Positions 9,849 through 20,845 of a DNA stretch of 64,000 nt are shown here, piece after piece. This DNA is from Terfezia claveryi. Taxonomy: Eukaryota; Ascomycota; Pezizomycetes; Pezizales; Pezizaceae. Location of the stretch: contig WHUX01000066.1 in assembly GCA_015179025.1 (NCBI GenBank), forward strand, positions 124,001 through 188,000, given 5' to 3'. The notes under the pieces are model-generated. The model did no database searches and was not told where the DNA came from. It worked only from the letters and a program-made list of their open reading frames with translations. How positions within the stretch are numbered: position 1 is the stretch's first letter; every line of letters starts with the position of its first letter. Both the position numbers and the translations under genes were made by a program.

Positions 9849-10012
9849 ACTGCAGTCCGACCAGTCCGATCAGTCCGACCAGTCCGATCAGTCCGATCAG
9901 TCCGACCAGTCTGGCCCAGTCCGGCCCAGTCCGCCCAGTCCGGCCCAGTCCGGCCCAGTCCGCCCAGTCCGGCCCAGTCTGGCCCAGTCTGGCCCAGTCC
10001 GACCAGGCTGGT
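9849..10012. repeat. hAT 5' subterminal repeat array (CAGTCCG units)
   Basis: Tandem 9-11 bp units of the type CAGTCCGAC, CAGTCCGAT and CAGTCCGGC lie just inside the left inverted repeat. Short repeated motifs in subterminal regions are known transposase-binding sites in hAT elements such as Ac; that role here is an inference. Confidence 0.85.
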
Positions 10013-10167
10013 CTGGAATAGGCAATCTGGCTATATAAGAGCATACATTTCTTGAAACAAATTTATTTTATTCTTCAGTCTCATCGGAGTATCGGAGCAT
10101 TGCTGAGCAGGTATGCAATCTATCCAAACATGCTTATAATATACTAACATTTTAAAAAGTATACGAA

Positions 10168-12451
10168 ATGGACAACTTCAACCCAGCGGACATGGACCTT
10201 GAGTCCGATCTGTTTGATGACGATCTAGCGACCTTAAGCGACCGTGATCTGGCTGATATCACTACTGCATTTGAGCATGATAATGATTCCACTATATCTA
10301 TTCAACCCTCCTCATCTGGATCGCAGGCCCCACCATCTGAAATTTCCACACTTACACCATTGGCTTCAGGATCCCAAACTACTTGGTACAATAAAAGTGT
10401 ACAACGGCGCAGTTGGATATGGCTTCATGGTATACAAGTGTCACAAAATGGGAAACCTGCCTGGCGATGCCGCTTATGTTACAATAATCCAAAGCAGTAT
10501 GCTTGTGGATCAATTCGACATCCTATTGAGCATCTAAGATCACAGCACCGGTTGACAGAAAAAGGACCAGTTGAGCCAGAAATACCAAATAGTATTATCC
10601 GACAGGTATTTGGAAATAGTATACCACGAATTCAGTTTAATAGTGATATATTTAAGCAGTTACTTATTTAGTGGATTGTTTTATGTCATATTTCTTTTTG
10701 GCAGGTTAAACAGCCAAACTTCCGTTTATTACTTTCTTATTTATCTTCTACTTCTGCAAGTTATACTGCTATTCCACAATGCTTACCACATTCTAGTACT
10801 ACAGTACGTACTTGGACTATGCAACTGTTTTTATAACAGAAGCAAGCACTTATCTAATTGTTAGAGTCATCTTATGTTCTTCATTTTAGTTTTGATTTAT
10901 GGACTTCCGGCAATCATTAAGCATTACTTGGCTTATTTGCACATTGGATTAATACAGATGGAAAAAATTGTCGTGAACTACTCGGACTAAAACGCATTCA
11001 TAGAGCACATACTGGTGAAAACCAAAGTCAAATTCTACTAACTCTGCTGCAAGAATATTCTTTGGTCCATAAAATTGGTTATTTCATATTAGATAATGCT
11101 ACTAATAATGACTCTGCTCTTCTCTGTTTATCTCAGTAGTTGAAGGATATTGGTATAAAGTTTGATCCTGTGGAAAGCTGATTAAGATGTATTGGTCATG
11201 TTATTAATTTGGTAGTCAAGGCATTTTTATATAGATAGGATTATATAGATAAAAATAATACTAATGATATTGACCAGTATGATCAATTAGGAGAGAGGAC
11301 CTTATGGTAAGCTACGCAATATTATCACCTATATCTGCTGGACACCACAAAGATGAGAAGAGTTTGCAAAAATTACTCAGGAAGCTCAACTTAACGAGAC
11401 AGTATTTCAACCAATTATGGCTAATCTTACTTAATGGAATAGCAACTTTAAGGCATTAAAGCGAGCTTTATAATTACGAAATGGCTTTGAAGTTTTCATT
11501 GTAAAACATATTTGAGATAGCTTACAAGATGATCAGTTAGATATAGATGATTGGGCAGATCTACAAGATATTATTAGTATTTTGGAACCTTTTCATCATT
11601 GTACACTGGAGCTTGAAGGCCATAGAGGTAATGAAGCACTCTATGATTTACTTCTAACTATGGACTATCTTCTCGAGCATTTAGAGACTGCCAAATCAAG
11701 TCATACAGCAGCAAACTCAACACCTCACCTAATCAGTTCTATTCTACTCGCATGGTGGAAACTTGATAAGTATTATGCCTTAACTGATTCTAATACTACA
11801 ATATATGCTGCAGTTGTACTCCATCCTAGTATGAAGTTTGAATACTTTGAAATAAACTGGGCAGAATATTCTACATGGATAGAGAATGCACGGAATAAAG
11901 TAACTCTTTTATGGGAAACATGGTATGTATATTCCTAGTCCATATTAGTAGAGACTGATCTATATCTAATATTGTATGGATTTAGCTACAAACAAGCAAT
12001 ACCAACTACAACAACTCCACCGACTGCAAGTTCCTCTCATACACCAGCAATTGTTGACTCTACATTAAACAATTGGAAGAATAAGCGTGGTCCTCGCATG
12101 CATCAAAAGGATGAACTCAAACATTTTGTATTATCTACTATTGTTGAAACTGATAACCCTAGACTCTGGTAGATTCAGCACCAAGCAGACTATCCACAGC
12201 TTTCTATAATGGCACTTAGCTTGCTTGCAATCCCAGCTATGAGTTCTGAGGTTGAACGGGTTTTTAGTAGTACAGGCTTGATGGTAGCAGACCGGCGGAA
12301 CCGGCTTAAGGAGGATATCATTGAAGCAGCAGAGTGTATGAAATCATGGCAGGCAGATGGAGGACTGGTTGCATTTGGAGAGACGGAACAAGTACGCACT
12401 ATGTTAGAGCAATTAGAGATTAAGAGTGCAGCGATAGGGCTTTCAGAGTAG
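10168..12451 (+). pseudogene. hAT transposase, spliced and decayed
   Basis: The N-terminal 146 codons end in a BED-type zinc finger (W..HG, C..C in WRCRLCYN, then HPIEHLRSQH). A likely intron runs 10606-10704 (GT..AG, 99 bp) and restores the frame at VKQPNFRLLL. A second intron probably ends near 10890. Downstream come FDLWTSGN, GLFAHWI and FILDNATNND (an Asp of the RNase H-like core), then a middle helical region (11582-11938). The hAT dimerisation block follows near 12230-12350 (IPAMSSEVERVFSSTG and DRRNRL). Several stops interrupt it, for example TAG at about 12170, where Trp is expected, and TAA after FDLWTSGNH. Most are explainable by C-to-T or G-to-A change. The protein would be nuclear and act on the element's own ends. 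Confidence 0.88.
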
Positions 12452-13194
12452 TACTGGGTAGTTTGGTTGTATTCTTCATATTTACTATGAAAATCATGAT
12501 ATCTTTTTACTCCGCGCCCATATCTGTTATATAGTAACTCTCAGTTGTATAGCCGTCTTCATTCTCAGCATATACATGGTTACGCACAAACCGAGGTCCA
12601 CAGAAAAGCTTGCTTTACCACGTCAAGAAAGCGAATTCGCCAGAATGCCTATGCGGTCACCCTTCAGAAACAGGAGCCCACATCACATTCGCCTGCCCAC
12701 GTTTCAGACGCATCAGAACGATCCTAGACGGCAGGAGCAGCTGGGAAGAGCTTTTTTTTTTTTTTTTTTTTTTAAACTAGTTACTGCCTATGCGGCCCCG
12801 TTAGGGGGGCCATGAGGAGCCACCCGGAAACCCGGGTGGATTGAAGGGAGAGGCAAGTTAATCTGCCAACCCCGCGCAAACTAAATACACAGACGGAGAG
12901 GAGGCCCCATGCTGTCATTAACGGACTGGCCGAAGACCCGTGGGCCTGACTGAGCCTCCTAACCTGAAGAACTGAAGGGAACTAGAGCTGGACTTATGAA
13001 TAATGGTTGATGAAACGAGATAACCAACGGGACTAATAAAGAATAAAACAAACGGACTAAACCAGTATTTTGATCGGGCCGGCCAGTCCGGCGGTCAAGC
13101 AGGCCCAGGCCGGCCTGGACCGGGTTGAGCTCAGCCGCGGACTGGCCTGAATTGTCAGGCCGGCATGCATACCCACAAGAGCAGGTTGTAGATG

Positions 13195-13570
13195 GACTGG
13201 TCCGACTGGGCGGACTGGGCCAGACTGGGCCGGACTGGGCGGACTGGGCGGACTGAGCCGGACTGGGCGGACTGAGCCGGACTGGGCGGACTGGGCCAGA
13301 CTGGGCCGGACTGGGCGGACTGGGCGGACTGGGCCAGACTGGGCCGGACTGGGCGGACTGGGCGGACTGGGCCAGACTGGGCCGGACTGGGCGGACTGGG
13401 CGGACTGGGCGGACTGGGCCAGACTGGGCGGACTGGGCCAGACTGGGCGGACTGGGCCAGACTGGGCGGACTGGGCCAGACTGGGCGGACTGGGCCAGAC
13501 TGGGCGGACTGGGCCAGACTGGGCGGACTGGGTGGACTGCAGGGACTGGACAGACTGCAGGGACTGGATC
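13195..13570. repeat. hAT 3' subterminal repeat array (GGACTGGGC units)
   Basis: About 35 tandem 9-10 bp units of the types GGACTGGGC and AGACTGGGC fill the region inside the 3'-type end. They are the reverse complement of the CAGTCC motif at the 5' end. Translation gives only a low-complexity Ser/Gln/Pro/Val frame, which is not a gene. Confidence 0.9.
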
Positions 13571-14388
13571 ATCGGACTAAGAGCCTGTGCAACTGAGAGT
13601 TACTATATAACAGATATAGGCACGGAGTAAAAAGATATCATGATTTTCGGAACCTAACGGCTTATCGGCCTAGTAAATAGAGAATATGAAGACGGCCTAG
13701 TAAATAGAGAATATGAAGATGGCCTAGTAAATAGAATATGAAGACGGCCTAGTAAATAGAATATGAAGAATACAACCAAACTACTCAGTACCACTCTCAA
13801 GCCCTATCGCTGTGCTCTTAATCTCCAATTACTCTAACATAGTGCGTACTTCTTCCGTCTCTCCAAATGCAACCAGTCCTCCATCTGCCTGCCATGATTT
13901 CATACACTCTGCTGCTTCAATGATATCCTCCTTAAGCCGGTTCCGCCGGTCTGTTACCATCAAGCCTGTACTACTAAAAACTCGTTCAACCTCAGAACTC
14001 ATAGCTGGGATCGCGATCGCTTAAAGCTGCTTGGTCATCACTGAACAGATCTGACTCAAGGTCCATATCGGCTGGATTGAAGTTGTCCATATCATATACT
14101 TTGTGAAACATTAGTATATTCCAGTTATAAGCGGAATTTGGCTATATTGAATACCTGCTCCGCAATGATCTGCAATGCTCCGATGCTCTAATAGAACTGA
14201 AGAATAACAATTTCGGATACTTTGTGAAAAGTTAGTATCTTATAAGTGGAGTTTAGATATATTGCATACCTGTTCCGCAATGCTCCAATGCTCTGATAGG
14301 ACTGAAGAATAATATGAATTTGTTTCGAGAAATATATGCTCTTATATAGCTGGATTGCCTATTCCAGACCAGCCTGGTCGGACTGGTC

Positions 14389-14466
14389 TTTTTTTTTTTT
14401 TTTTTTAAAATACTTAGTACTCCTATGCAGCCCCGTTAGGGGGGCTATGAGGAGCCACACGGAAAC
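14389..14466 (-). mobile_element. 78-bp LINE-1 3' end insertion
   Basis: The insert holds only the T-run, the terminal hairpin and part of the second one. It is flanked by GTCGGACTGGTC at 14377-14388 and 14467-14478, although the flanks lie in a repeat array, so the duplication is not independent proof. It is an extreme 5' truncation. Confidence 0.85.
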
Positions 14467-14600
14467 GTCGGACTGGTCGGACTGGTCGGACTGAATGGAC
14501 TGAATAGACTGGTCGGACTGAATGGACTGGTCGGACTGCGGACTGGTCGGACTGGTCGGACTGATCGGACTGGTCGGACTGGGCGGACTGGTCGGACTGC
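14467..14600. repeat. hAT 5' subterminal array in the deleted copy
   Basis: Tandem GGACTGGTC and GGACTGAAT units adjoin the 5'-type end of the deleted hAT. This is the counterpart of the array at 9849-10012 in the full-length copy. Confidence 0.85.
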
Positions 14601-14724
14601 AGTCCACGAGATAGCCCGCCGGGGCCGGTCCAGGCTGTTTCAGACCAGCACGGACCTCGGCCCTCAGTCCAGGCCCCCGGCGGCCTGCAGGCTGGCCTGG
14701 CCGGTTGGTGACACTGGACTAAAC

Positions 14725-14878
14725 TGATGACTGGGCTAGTGACAAAACTGCCTGGACTAACAGAGCTGGACTTATGAATAATGGTTGATGAAACGAGATA
14801 ACCAACGGGACTAATAAAGAATAAAACAACCGGACTAAACTGATGACTGGGCTAGTGACAAAACTGCCTGGACTAACT
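14725..14878. repeat. Tandem duplication holding an empty hAT target site
   Basis: The block from GAGCTGGACTTATG to GCCTGGACTAAC occurs twice in the LINE-1 3' untranslated region. The first copy is split by the deleted hAT (12984-13062 plus 14717-14760). The second (14763-14878) is uninterrupted and reads CGGACTAAACTGATGACTGG at 14831-14850, the pre-insertion state with one GACTAAAC. Confidence 0.85.
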
Positions 14879-15039
14879 GAAATAGCGTCACGTGACCGAA
14901 TGAAATGATACCCCAAATAGCGTGGTAGGTATAGTTTGGACACGTGACAGAAATTACTGAAAATGGGACATGCGCAAGGAAATTCGTAGATGATTGGACT
15001 AATTGAGCTCATGATATAAGAGCTTGAAAAAGGCCTCGG

Positions 15040-15537
15040 TGTTAGTGATTGAATGCCGTACATTCATTCATTCCGCCCATGCCTTGCTATTCCACACGCG
15101 GCGACCTTCGGCCTGCAGATCTTATGGCAAGCAACGGCGACCTTCGGCCTGCAGATCTTATGGCAAGCAACGGCCTTCTCAGGCATTGCGTGCTTCGGCC
15201 TTCACAAGGCATTGCGTGCTCTGGCCTGCAGATCATATGGCAAGCATCGGCCTTCACAGGCATTGCGTGCTTCGGCCTTCACAGGCATTGCGTGCTACTC
15301 ATATGTCCTTCTTCTTCTTCACTTTCTTATGTACGTTCATTCATGTATATATATCTCGTTCGTTTCCTGTTGGATAGAGACAACAATTACATAACAACGC
15401 ATCTCTTCGCTGCAATACATCTCTTCACTTCTATATACTCTTCTCTACGTGACAATCTCACTTCGCTCATTCGTATTATCCTTCAGTGGACTTTTGGATC
15501 TCACTGCTGCCTATACCTCCCTCCTTTATCTCTTAAA
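15040..15537 (+). mobile_element. Solo LTR of the copia family
   Basis: The 498-bp LTR starts TGTTAGTGATTGAATG and ends CTCTTAAA, with the 5-bp duplication CTCGG at 15035-15039 and 15538-15542. It is close to the LTRs of the full element at 17518-23794 but has an extra internal repeat unit and some substitutions. It serves as an outgroup for judging mutation direction in those LTRs. Confidence 0.92.
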
Positions 15538-15733
15538 CTCGGTCGCCTCATAAGTCTCTTCCCCCTCTTTCCTCCATACCGGCTTGTCGAGCTCTTCCCA
15601 GCTGCTCCTGCCATCTAGGATCGTTCTGATGCGTCTGAAACGTGGACAGGCGAACGTGATGTGGGCTCCTGTTTCTGAAGGGTGACCGCATGGGCATTCT
15701 GGCGAATCCGCTTTCTTGACGTGGTGAAGCCAG

Positions 15734-16386
15734 TGTTACGGGTCTCACGTGAGGGTGGTCTACGCAGAGGCGGAAAACCGAAGCCGATAGCCGCTGAGAC
15801 TGAGGACGTGGACTGATCACCCATAGCAGGTCTAGCAATGGGCCCTCTAGCTCATACCTATGGGTTGACTAGGGAGACTGGCCAGGACAAGGAAGTGTGT
15901 GCACCGTTCTAGCGATGGCCGAGAGGGTTGGGGCTAGGTCATATTGACTTATGGGATAACTGCTTCTTACGGAGGACCGGTTCAAGGCATATGTTCGTTC
16001 TTCGATTTCCAATCATTGATTTGCAAGCATGTCTCCGTTTCCCATATTTCAAATCATTGATTTCCAAGCTGCTTATATCTCCGTCATTGATTTGCAATCA
16101 TGTCTCCGAGGTTTAGGAAGCTCATGCCGTGAGCATGTGGGGGGGGTCAGGACAATCCCCGAGATGTCTATATAAGGGGCCTCTGCCACCTAGATAGAAA
16201 GGGCAGAACCCAAGCACTGTCTTGTATACTTCTTCGAAAAGCCTAAGCACTATATCTCCTTGATCTCTACACTTTCGTCACCCTCGCACACCCGTCCCTG
16301 TTGTGCTAGCTCCACTAAACGCCACTAGAAGCTCGCTAAGCTCTTTACCTCATAATTGGCCCGGACTAGACTGTCCGCCCCTAACA
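15734..16386 (+). repeat. gypsy 5' LTR
   Basis: It begins TGTTACGGGTCTC and ends CCCCTAACA. A TATATAAGG box at about 16169-16177 is the likely core promoter and is repeated in the 3' LTR. Confidence 0.93.
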
Positions 16387-16452
16387 TTACAGTGCTTTTC
16401 TCCGGCATCCTCAATCTTGGACGTACCGATACCTAAAAAGATAGCGGAAAAA

Positions 16453-17517
16453 ATGTCGAGTATTGACCATGCCAACGAGAGCTCAGCAGAGCCCCAAAAT
16501 ACGATCGCCTCCCTCACACAGATCAACTCAGTACTCATTGCTCAGCTCAAAGCAATGGAAGCCAGAGTTAGTACTCTGGAATCGGGTTCTGCAACACCAA
16601 GAATCCCAGAGAGAGGCGCAACCACAGACCGGCGAACTCCCGCCCACCCAACCCCTGACCCTCCAACCAGGCGGCAAAGTCCCACCCCATCCAGTCAAAA
16701 TGTGTCCTTCAACATCCGCCCGCCAGAAAAATTCTCCGGAGACCGGACAGAACTTGAACATTTTCTGTTCCACTTAGAAGGATACTTCAAGCTGAGAAGA
16801 GTAAAAGCAGAAGAGGATAAGATAGTAATAGCGGGAATGTCGATGAAGGGTTCGGCGCTCTCATGGTGGAAGCCGAACGAGGCTAAGTGGAAGACATGGG
16901 AGGAAGCAAAAGAAGCGCTCTTAGCACATTTTTCTGATCATTACCAAGCTGATAATGCGCACAGACAGATCTATGAGCTTAAGCAGACCGGAGCCGTCCA
17001 AGATTATCTCGCCACCATGGATCGGTTGAATGCATATGCGGAGATACCTCAAACCCTTCTCATTCGAATAATCCTTATGGGGATTAAGCCTCGGCTCCGA
17101 TCGAAGATGACTCATTACGAGGACCTCAGAGACCAGCCAACCAAATGGTTGAAGAAATTAGTCCAAATGGACATCGCTCAGGCTGAACAAAACTCAAAAA
17201 ATCAGCCCACAAAGCGGACATATTCCGATCGATCCCGCATAGATCAGTCAACTCAACGTTCGTCAGACCAATCAGAGGTGACTACGGATACCATCAATAA
17301 GAGGAAGAAAGAAAACCGGTGCCTCAAATGTGGTAAGACTGGACATAGAATTGCTGATTGCCAGAGTATCCATTACCGACAAACCCCACCCCCAACAAAC
17401 CCGCCCAAGCCATTCATCGGCAACCCACCTAAATCATCTGATGTCTCTGCTCCCGCAGCAAAAAAGGCAAGGACGGACACCGGTACACTACGAATAACTC
17501 AACTAGACTCTGACCCT
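16453..17517 (+). CDS. gypsy Gag, split by the copia insertion
   Basis: Gag forms the particle that packages the element RNA. I chose the ATG at 16453, the first after the LTR. Residues 25-60 look like a coiled coil (ASLTQINSVLIAQLKAME). The capsid-like core spans about residues 90-240 (FSGDRTELEHFL, SWWKPNEAKW). A CCHC knuckle CLKCGKTGHRIADC lies near residue 290. Codon 355 ends at 17517, where copia entered. The frame resumes at 23800 and ends with TAA at 23860-23862, just after a slippery site. Apart from the insertion there is no stop. With the 20 codons beyond copia it would be about 375 residues. Confidence 0.9.
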
Positions 17518-17995
17518 TGTTAGTGATTGAATGCCGTACATTCATTCATTCCGCCCATGCCTTGCTATTCCACACGCAGCGACCTTCGGCCTGCAGATCT
17601 TATGGCAAGCAACGGCCTTCTCAGGCATTGCGTGCTTCGGCCTTCACAGGCATTGCGTGCTTCGGCCTTCACATGCATTGCGTGCTCTGGCCTGCAGATC
17701 ATATGGCAAGCATCGGCCTTCACAGGCATTGCGTGCTTCGGCCTTCACAGGCATTGCGTGCTACTCATATGTCCTTCTTCTTCTTCACTTTCTTATGTAC
17801 GTTCATTCATGTATATATATCTCGTTCATTTCCTGTTGGATAGAGGAGAAGAATCACATCACAACGCATCTCTTCGCTGCAATACAGCTCTCACTTCTTC
17901 ATATCTCTACGTGACAATCTCACTTCGCTCATTCGTATTATCCTTCAGTGGACATTTGGATCTCACTGCTGCACTTCCCTCCTTTATCTCTTAAA
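17518..17995 (+). repeat. copia 5' LTR
   Basis: It starts TGTTAGTGATTG and ends CTCTTAAA, with direct GGCCTTCACAGGCATTGCGT-type subrepeats inside. A GTATATATAT stretch near 17810 is the likely TATA box. The first bases after the LTR (GGTTCTGAGCCC) should be the primer-binding site; I could not name the tRNA. Confidence 0.9.
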
Positions 17996-18040
17996 GGTTC
18001 TGAGCCCTCTACGCTTTGACTCTCTACGAACAAGCACAAC

Positions 18041-20845
18041 ATGTCTTCCGAAGCAGGACCATCAAGGCAACCACGAACCCGTTCGAGAGTTCACCAAAAT
18101 CTGCCTGATAGCGAAGAAGAAATCCTCGAAACCGTTGTACTCTCGCAACCACAACCTCTAGCTATTCCACAACCACAACCTCTAGCTATTCCACAACCAC
18201 AACCTCTAGCTCCTGAAGCTACACCACCCCAAGTCCAACCGGCTTTAGCGCTTGCTGCACAAGCACCGCAAGCGGCAGTACCTATTCCTGTCAATCGGGA
18301 CTTCAGGTCTAGTATTAAGCTAGAAAAGCTAGCAATTCTTGAAGGCGCAAAGAACTATGATCTTTGGTCACAACAGATGCTGATGATCTTTGACGCTCTA
18401 GAAGCTACACAAGTAGTTGTCAACGGCTATATTCCTCCGCTCACAGCAACAGCTGCCGAAATAACACATCATAAGCATATAGAGACAGAATCTCTTCTGC
18501 TCCTTATTCAAGTTGTTTCGCAGAAAATCATGCTGCAGATTGGTAGGCATAGGTCTGCAAATAAGATCTGGCATTATCTCCGCAAAACATACTACAAAGA
18601 TACCCCGCTGTCCTTTGTACATGAGATTCATGCCTTTAATTCGCTTGCTTCCACACTTGATACCTCGCAATCAATTTCTTAGTTCATTGACACTTTTGAG
18701 ATTTGATGGATGCGGCTGCACCAATTGACCTCGAATGCACGTCCTGGCAGCTTCAAGGCTGTGTATAGGATTTTGCTAGAACTTGAAGAAGCTAAGCACG
18801 AATACCTCCTCGCTTCCTTAGTCACTCACTACCCCAATGTGGTAGATAACCTGACTACTAAGGAAAATCTCTCGTATGATGATTTGAAGGAGAGGCTAGT
18901 AGGTCTAGCGATCAATAACCAACTCTCTAGCTACAATGGCGGAAACCAGACCAACACGGCGCTACTAGCCAATGGTCGCCCGAATAAGGCTAGAAGGAAG
19001 AAATTTGCGCAATCCCAGCAACAAGCCACAAAATCTCAATCCCAGCAAGCTTCACAAGCTTCGCAAGCCTCTGCAGATCCAGGCACTCGGTCTTGTACCT
19101 ACTGCAAACGACACGGACATCGATTCAAAGGTCATGTCTGGCAAGATTGCCGGAAGCTAAAACATGACCAAGCTAGTAAGAAACAAATAGCACAGCCCCA
19201 AGCTGCTATTGCTCAAGTTGCGCAAGCCTCCGTTTCTGAAGCTCAAGTTGCACAAGCCTCCATTTCTCAAGCGCTTGTCTCCCAACAACTCGATCCCTCC
19301 GGTTTTGTCTCTGAATCTATTCAGACCAACCCACAGGTTAGTACAATATACACCTGGAAACTAGACACATGTGCAACAGCTCACATGACATCTGATATAG
19401 GTCATTTCTACCACATCTACCCGCATCACGGAGTTGTGAAGGTTGGGGGTAACAACCTCCTTCCTGTCGAAGGGAAAGGCACTGTGATAATACATGCCTC
19501 TCTACCCAACAACACAATCAACCATCTGTTCTTAAAGGATGTGTTATATGTGCCTACTCTAAGTCATAGTCTGTTTGCCTGGGATGTCGTTAAGTTTAAG
19601 GTTGTTATGGTCGCTAGGGATAATGTTATTCATATGTTCAATAAAAGTGATCTTCAGACTCCGATCTTAATTGCAGACATTAGGGACAAGCTTCCCTGGT
19701 TGCGAGAAACTGCGAATTCGCAATCTCATATAAGCCCTGTAAGCAATCCTAATGCTCATACCGGCCTTATGAGCTCTTCGCTTACTTCGCAATCTCATAT
19801 AAGCCCTGTGAGCAATCCTAATGCTCATACCGGCCTTATGAGCTCTTCGCTTACTTCGCAATCTCATATAAGCCCTGTGAGCAATCCTAATGCTCATACC
19901 GGCCTTATGAGCTCTTCGCTTACTTCGCAACCTCTTATAAGCCCTATGAGCTCTTCACTTACTTCGCAAAGCCCTATGAGCTCTAATGCTCATACCGGCC
20001 TTATGAGCTCTTCGCTTACTTTGCAATCTCATATAAGCCCTGTAAGCAATCCTAATGCTCATACCGGCCTTATGAGCTCTTCGCTTACTTCGCAATCTCA
20101 TATAAGCTCTGTGAGCAGCTCTAATGCTCATACCGGCCTTATGAGCTCTTCGCTTACTTCGCAACCTCATATAAGCCCTATGAGCTCTAATGCTCATACC
20201 GGCCTTATAAGCTCTTCGCTTACTTCGCAACCTCATATAAGCTCTGTGAGCAGCTCTAATGCTCATACCGACCTTGTGAACTCTTCTTCATATATTCATT
20301 GGCATAATGCATTTGGGCATGCAGCCAATATATACCCAGCTGCATATGCTGATGGCGAGCTCTTACCTAAGGCACCCGCCAACTTCGCATGCAATGCGTG
20401 TATTATGTCAAAATCAACTAATAATACCCCATTCGCTCTTTCTCATGCTCGCTCTACTAGGGCATTTGAACTCATACATAGCGATCTAAGTGGCAAGCAG
20501 CCTATCGCATCTTATGGTAACTCTCTCTATTACATCACGTTTATAGACGATTTTACCCGCATGGCATGGATGCACTATCTAATAGCCAAATCCGATGCAA
20601 ACCAAGTGATTATTGATTTTATCACCTTTATCCAAAGGCAGTTCAATACCACTATTCTGGCTGTTTTAACTGATAACGGTGGAGAATATATCAAGGTTGA
20701 TACTTACTTCAAACAACAAGGCATACGCCATATAAGGACACCACCTTATTCTCATGAATCGAATGGTGTTGCGGAACGCTTTAACCGCACAATACAGACA
20801 ATGGTCAGAGGCATGCTCACCAATATCTCAGATAAGAGGTTGTAG
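18041..20845 (+). pseudogene. copia Gag, protease and integrase
   Basis: Translation starts at the ATG at 18041. The Gag part (to about residue 370) has three QPQPLAIP repeats, a YDLWSQQM segment and a knuckle (CTYCKRHGH....DC). The protease motif is DTCATAHMTS near 19365, with Cys where Gly or Ser is usual. The integrase has its HH/CC region (WHNAFGH, CNACIMSKS) and catalytic Asp, Asp and Glu in HSDLSGK, LTDNGGEY and SNGVAERF. TAG at 18680, TGA at 18704 and TAG at 20843 (Trp expected) interrupt one frame that continues into the reverse transcriptase. A 69-bp coding minisatellite separates protease from integrase. Confidence 0.93.
19721..20290. repeat. 69-bp coding minisatellite in copia
   Basis: Full units are 69 bp (23 residues, with a core like SNPNAHTGLMSSSLTSQ), and shorter variants lack parts of the unit. 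All changes keep the frame. The array lies exactly between protease and the integrase zinc region. Confidence 0.95.

Larger units (their letters stand above)
13063..14716 (-). mobile_element. Deleted hAT derivative with 8-bp target duplication
   Basis: The element lies in reverse: its 3'-type end (CAGTATTTTGATCGGG) starts at 13063 and its 5'-type end (reverse of CAGTGTCACC) stops at 14716. The 8-bp duplication GACTAAAC flanks it at 13055-13062 and 14717-14724. Only the last codons of the transposase (13830-14020) and the first codons (14020-14085) remain, joined near 14020 inside a GATCGCTTAA-like sequence. The full-length copy has GCGACCGTGATC/TTAAGCG there, so a short shared sequence probably guided the deletion. 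It is non-autonomous. A 78-bp LINE-1 end sits inside it at 14389-14466. Confidence 0.93.

Noticed and set aside
12569..12773. Opposite-strand LINE-1 segments meeting at a T-run, suggesting twin priming
   Set aside because: The GGGAAGAGCT duplication at 12743-12752 and 31317-31326 shows a separate LINE-1 inserted into another; in twin priming the inverted part would be at the far end from the A-tail.
13057..13572. Long Ser/Gln/Pro/Val open frame on the minus strand
   Set aside because: It is a translation of the GGACTGGGC array; the frame is open only because the unit lacks stops.
15024..15618. Overlapping open frames near 15.1, 17.6 and 23.4 kb
   Set aside because: All three are the same stretch of the copia LTR, which is non-coding.
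19667..20266. Arg-rich minus-strand frames near 19.7-20.3 kb
   Set aside because: Antisense of the copia 69-bp array.
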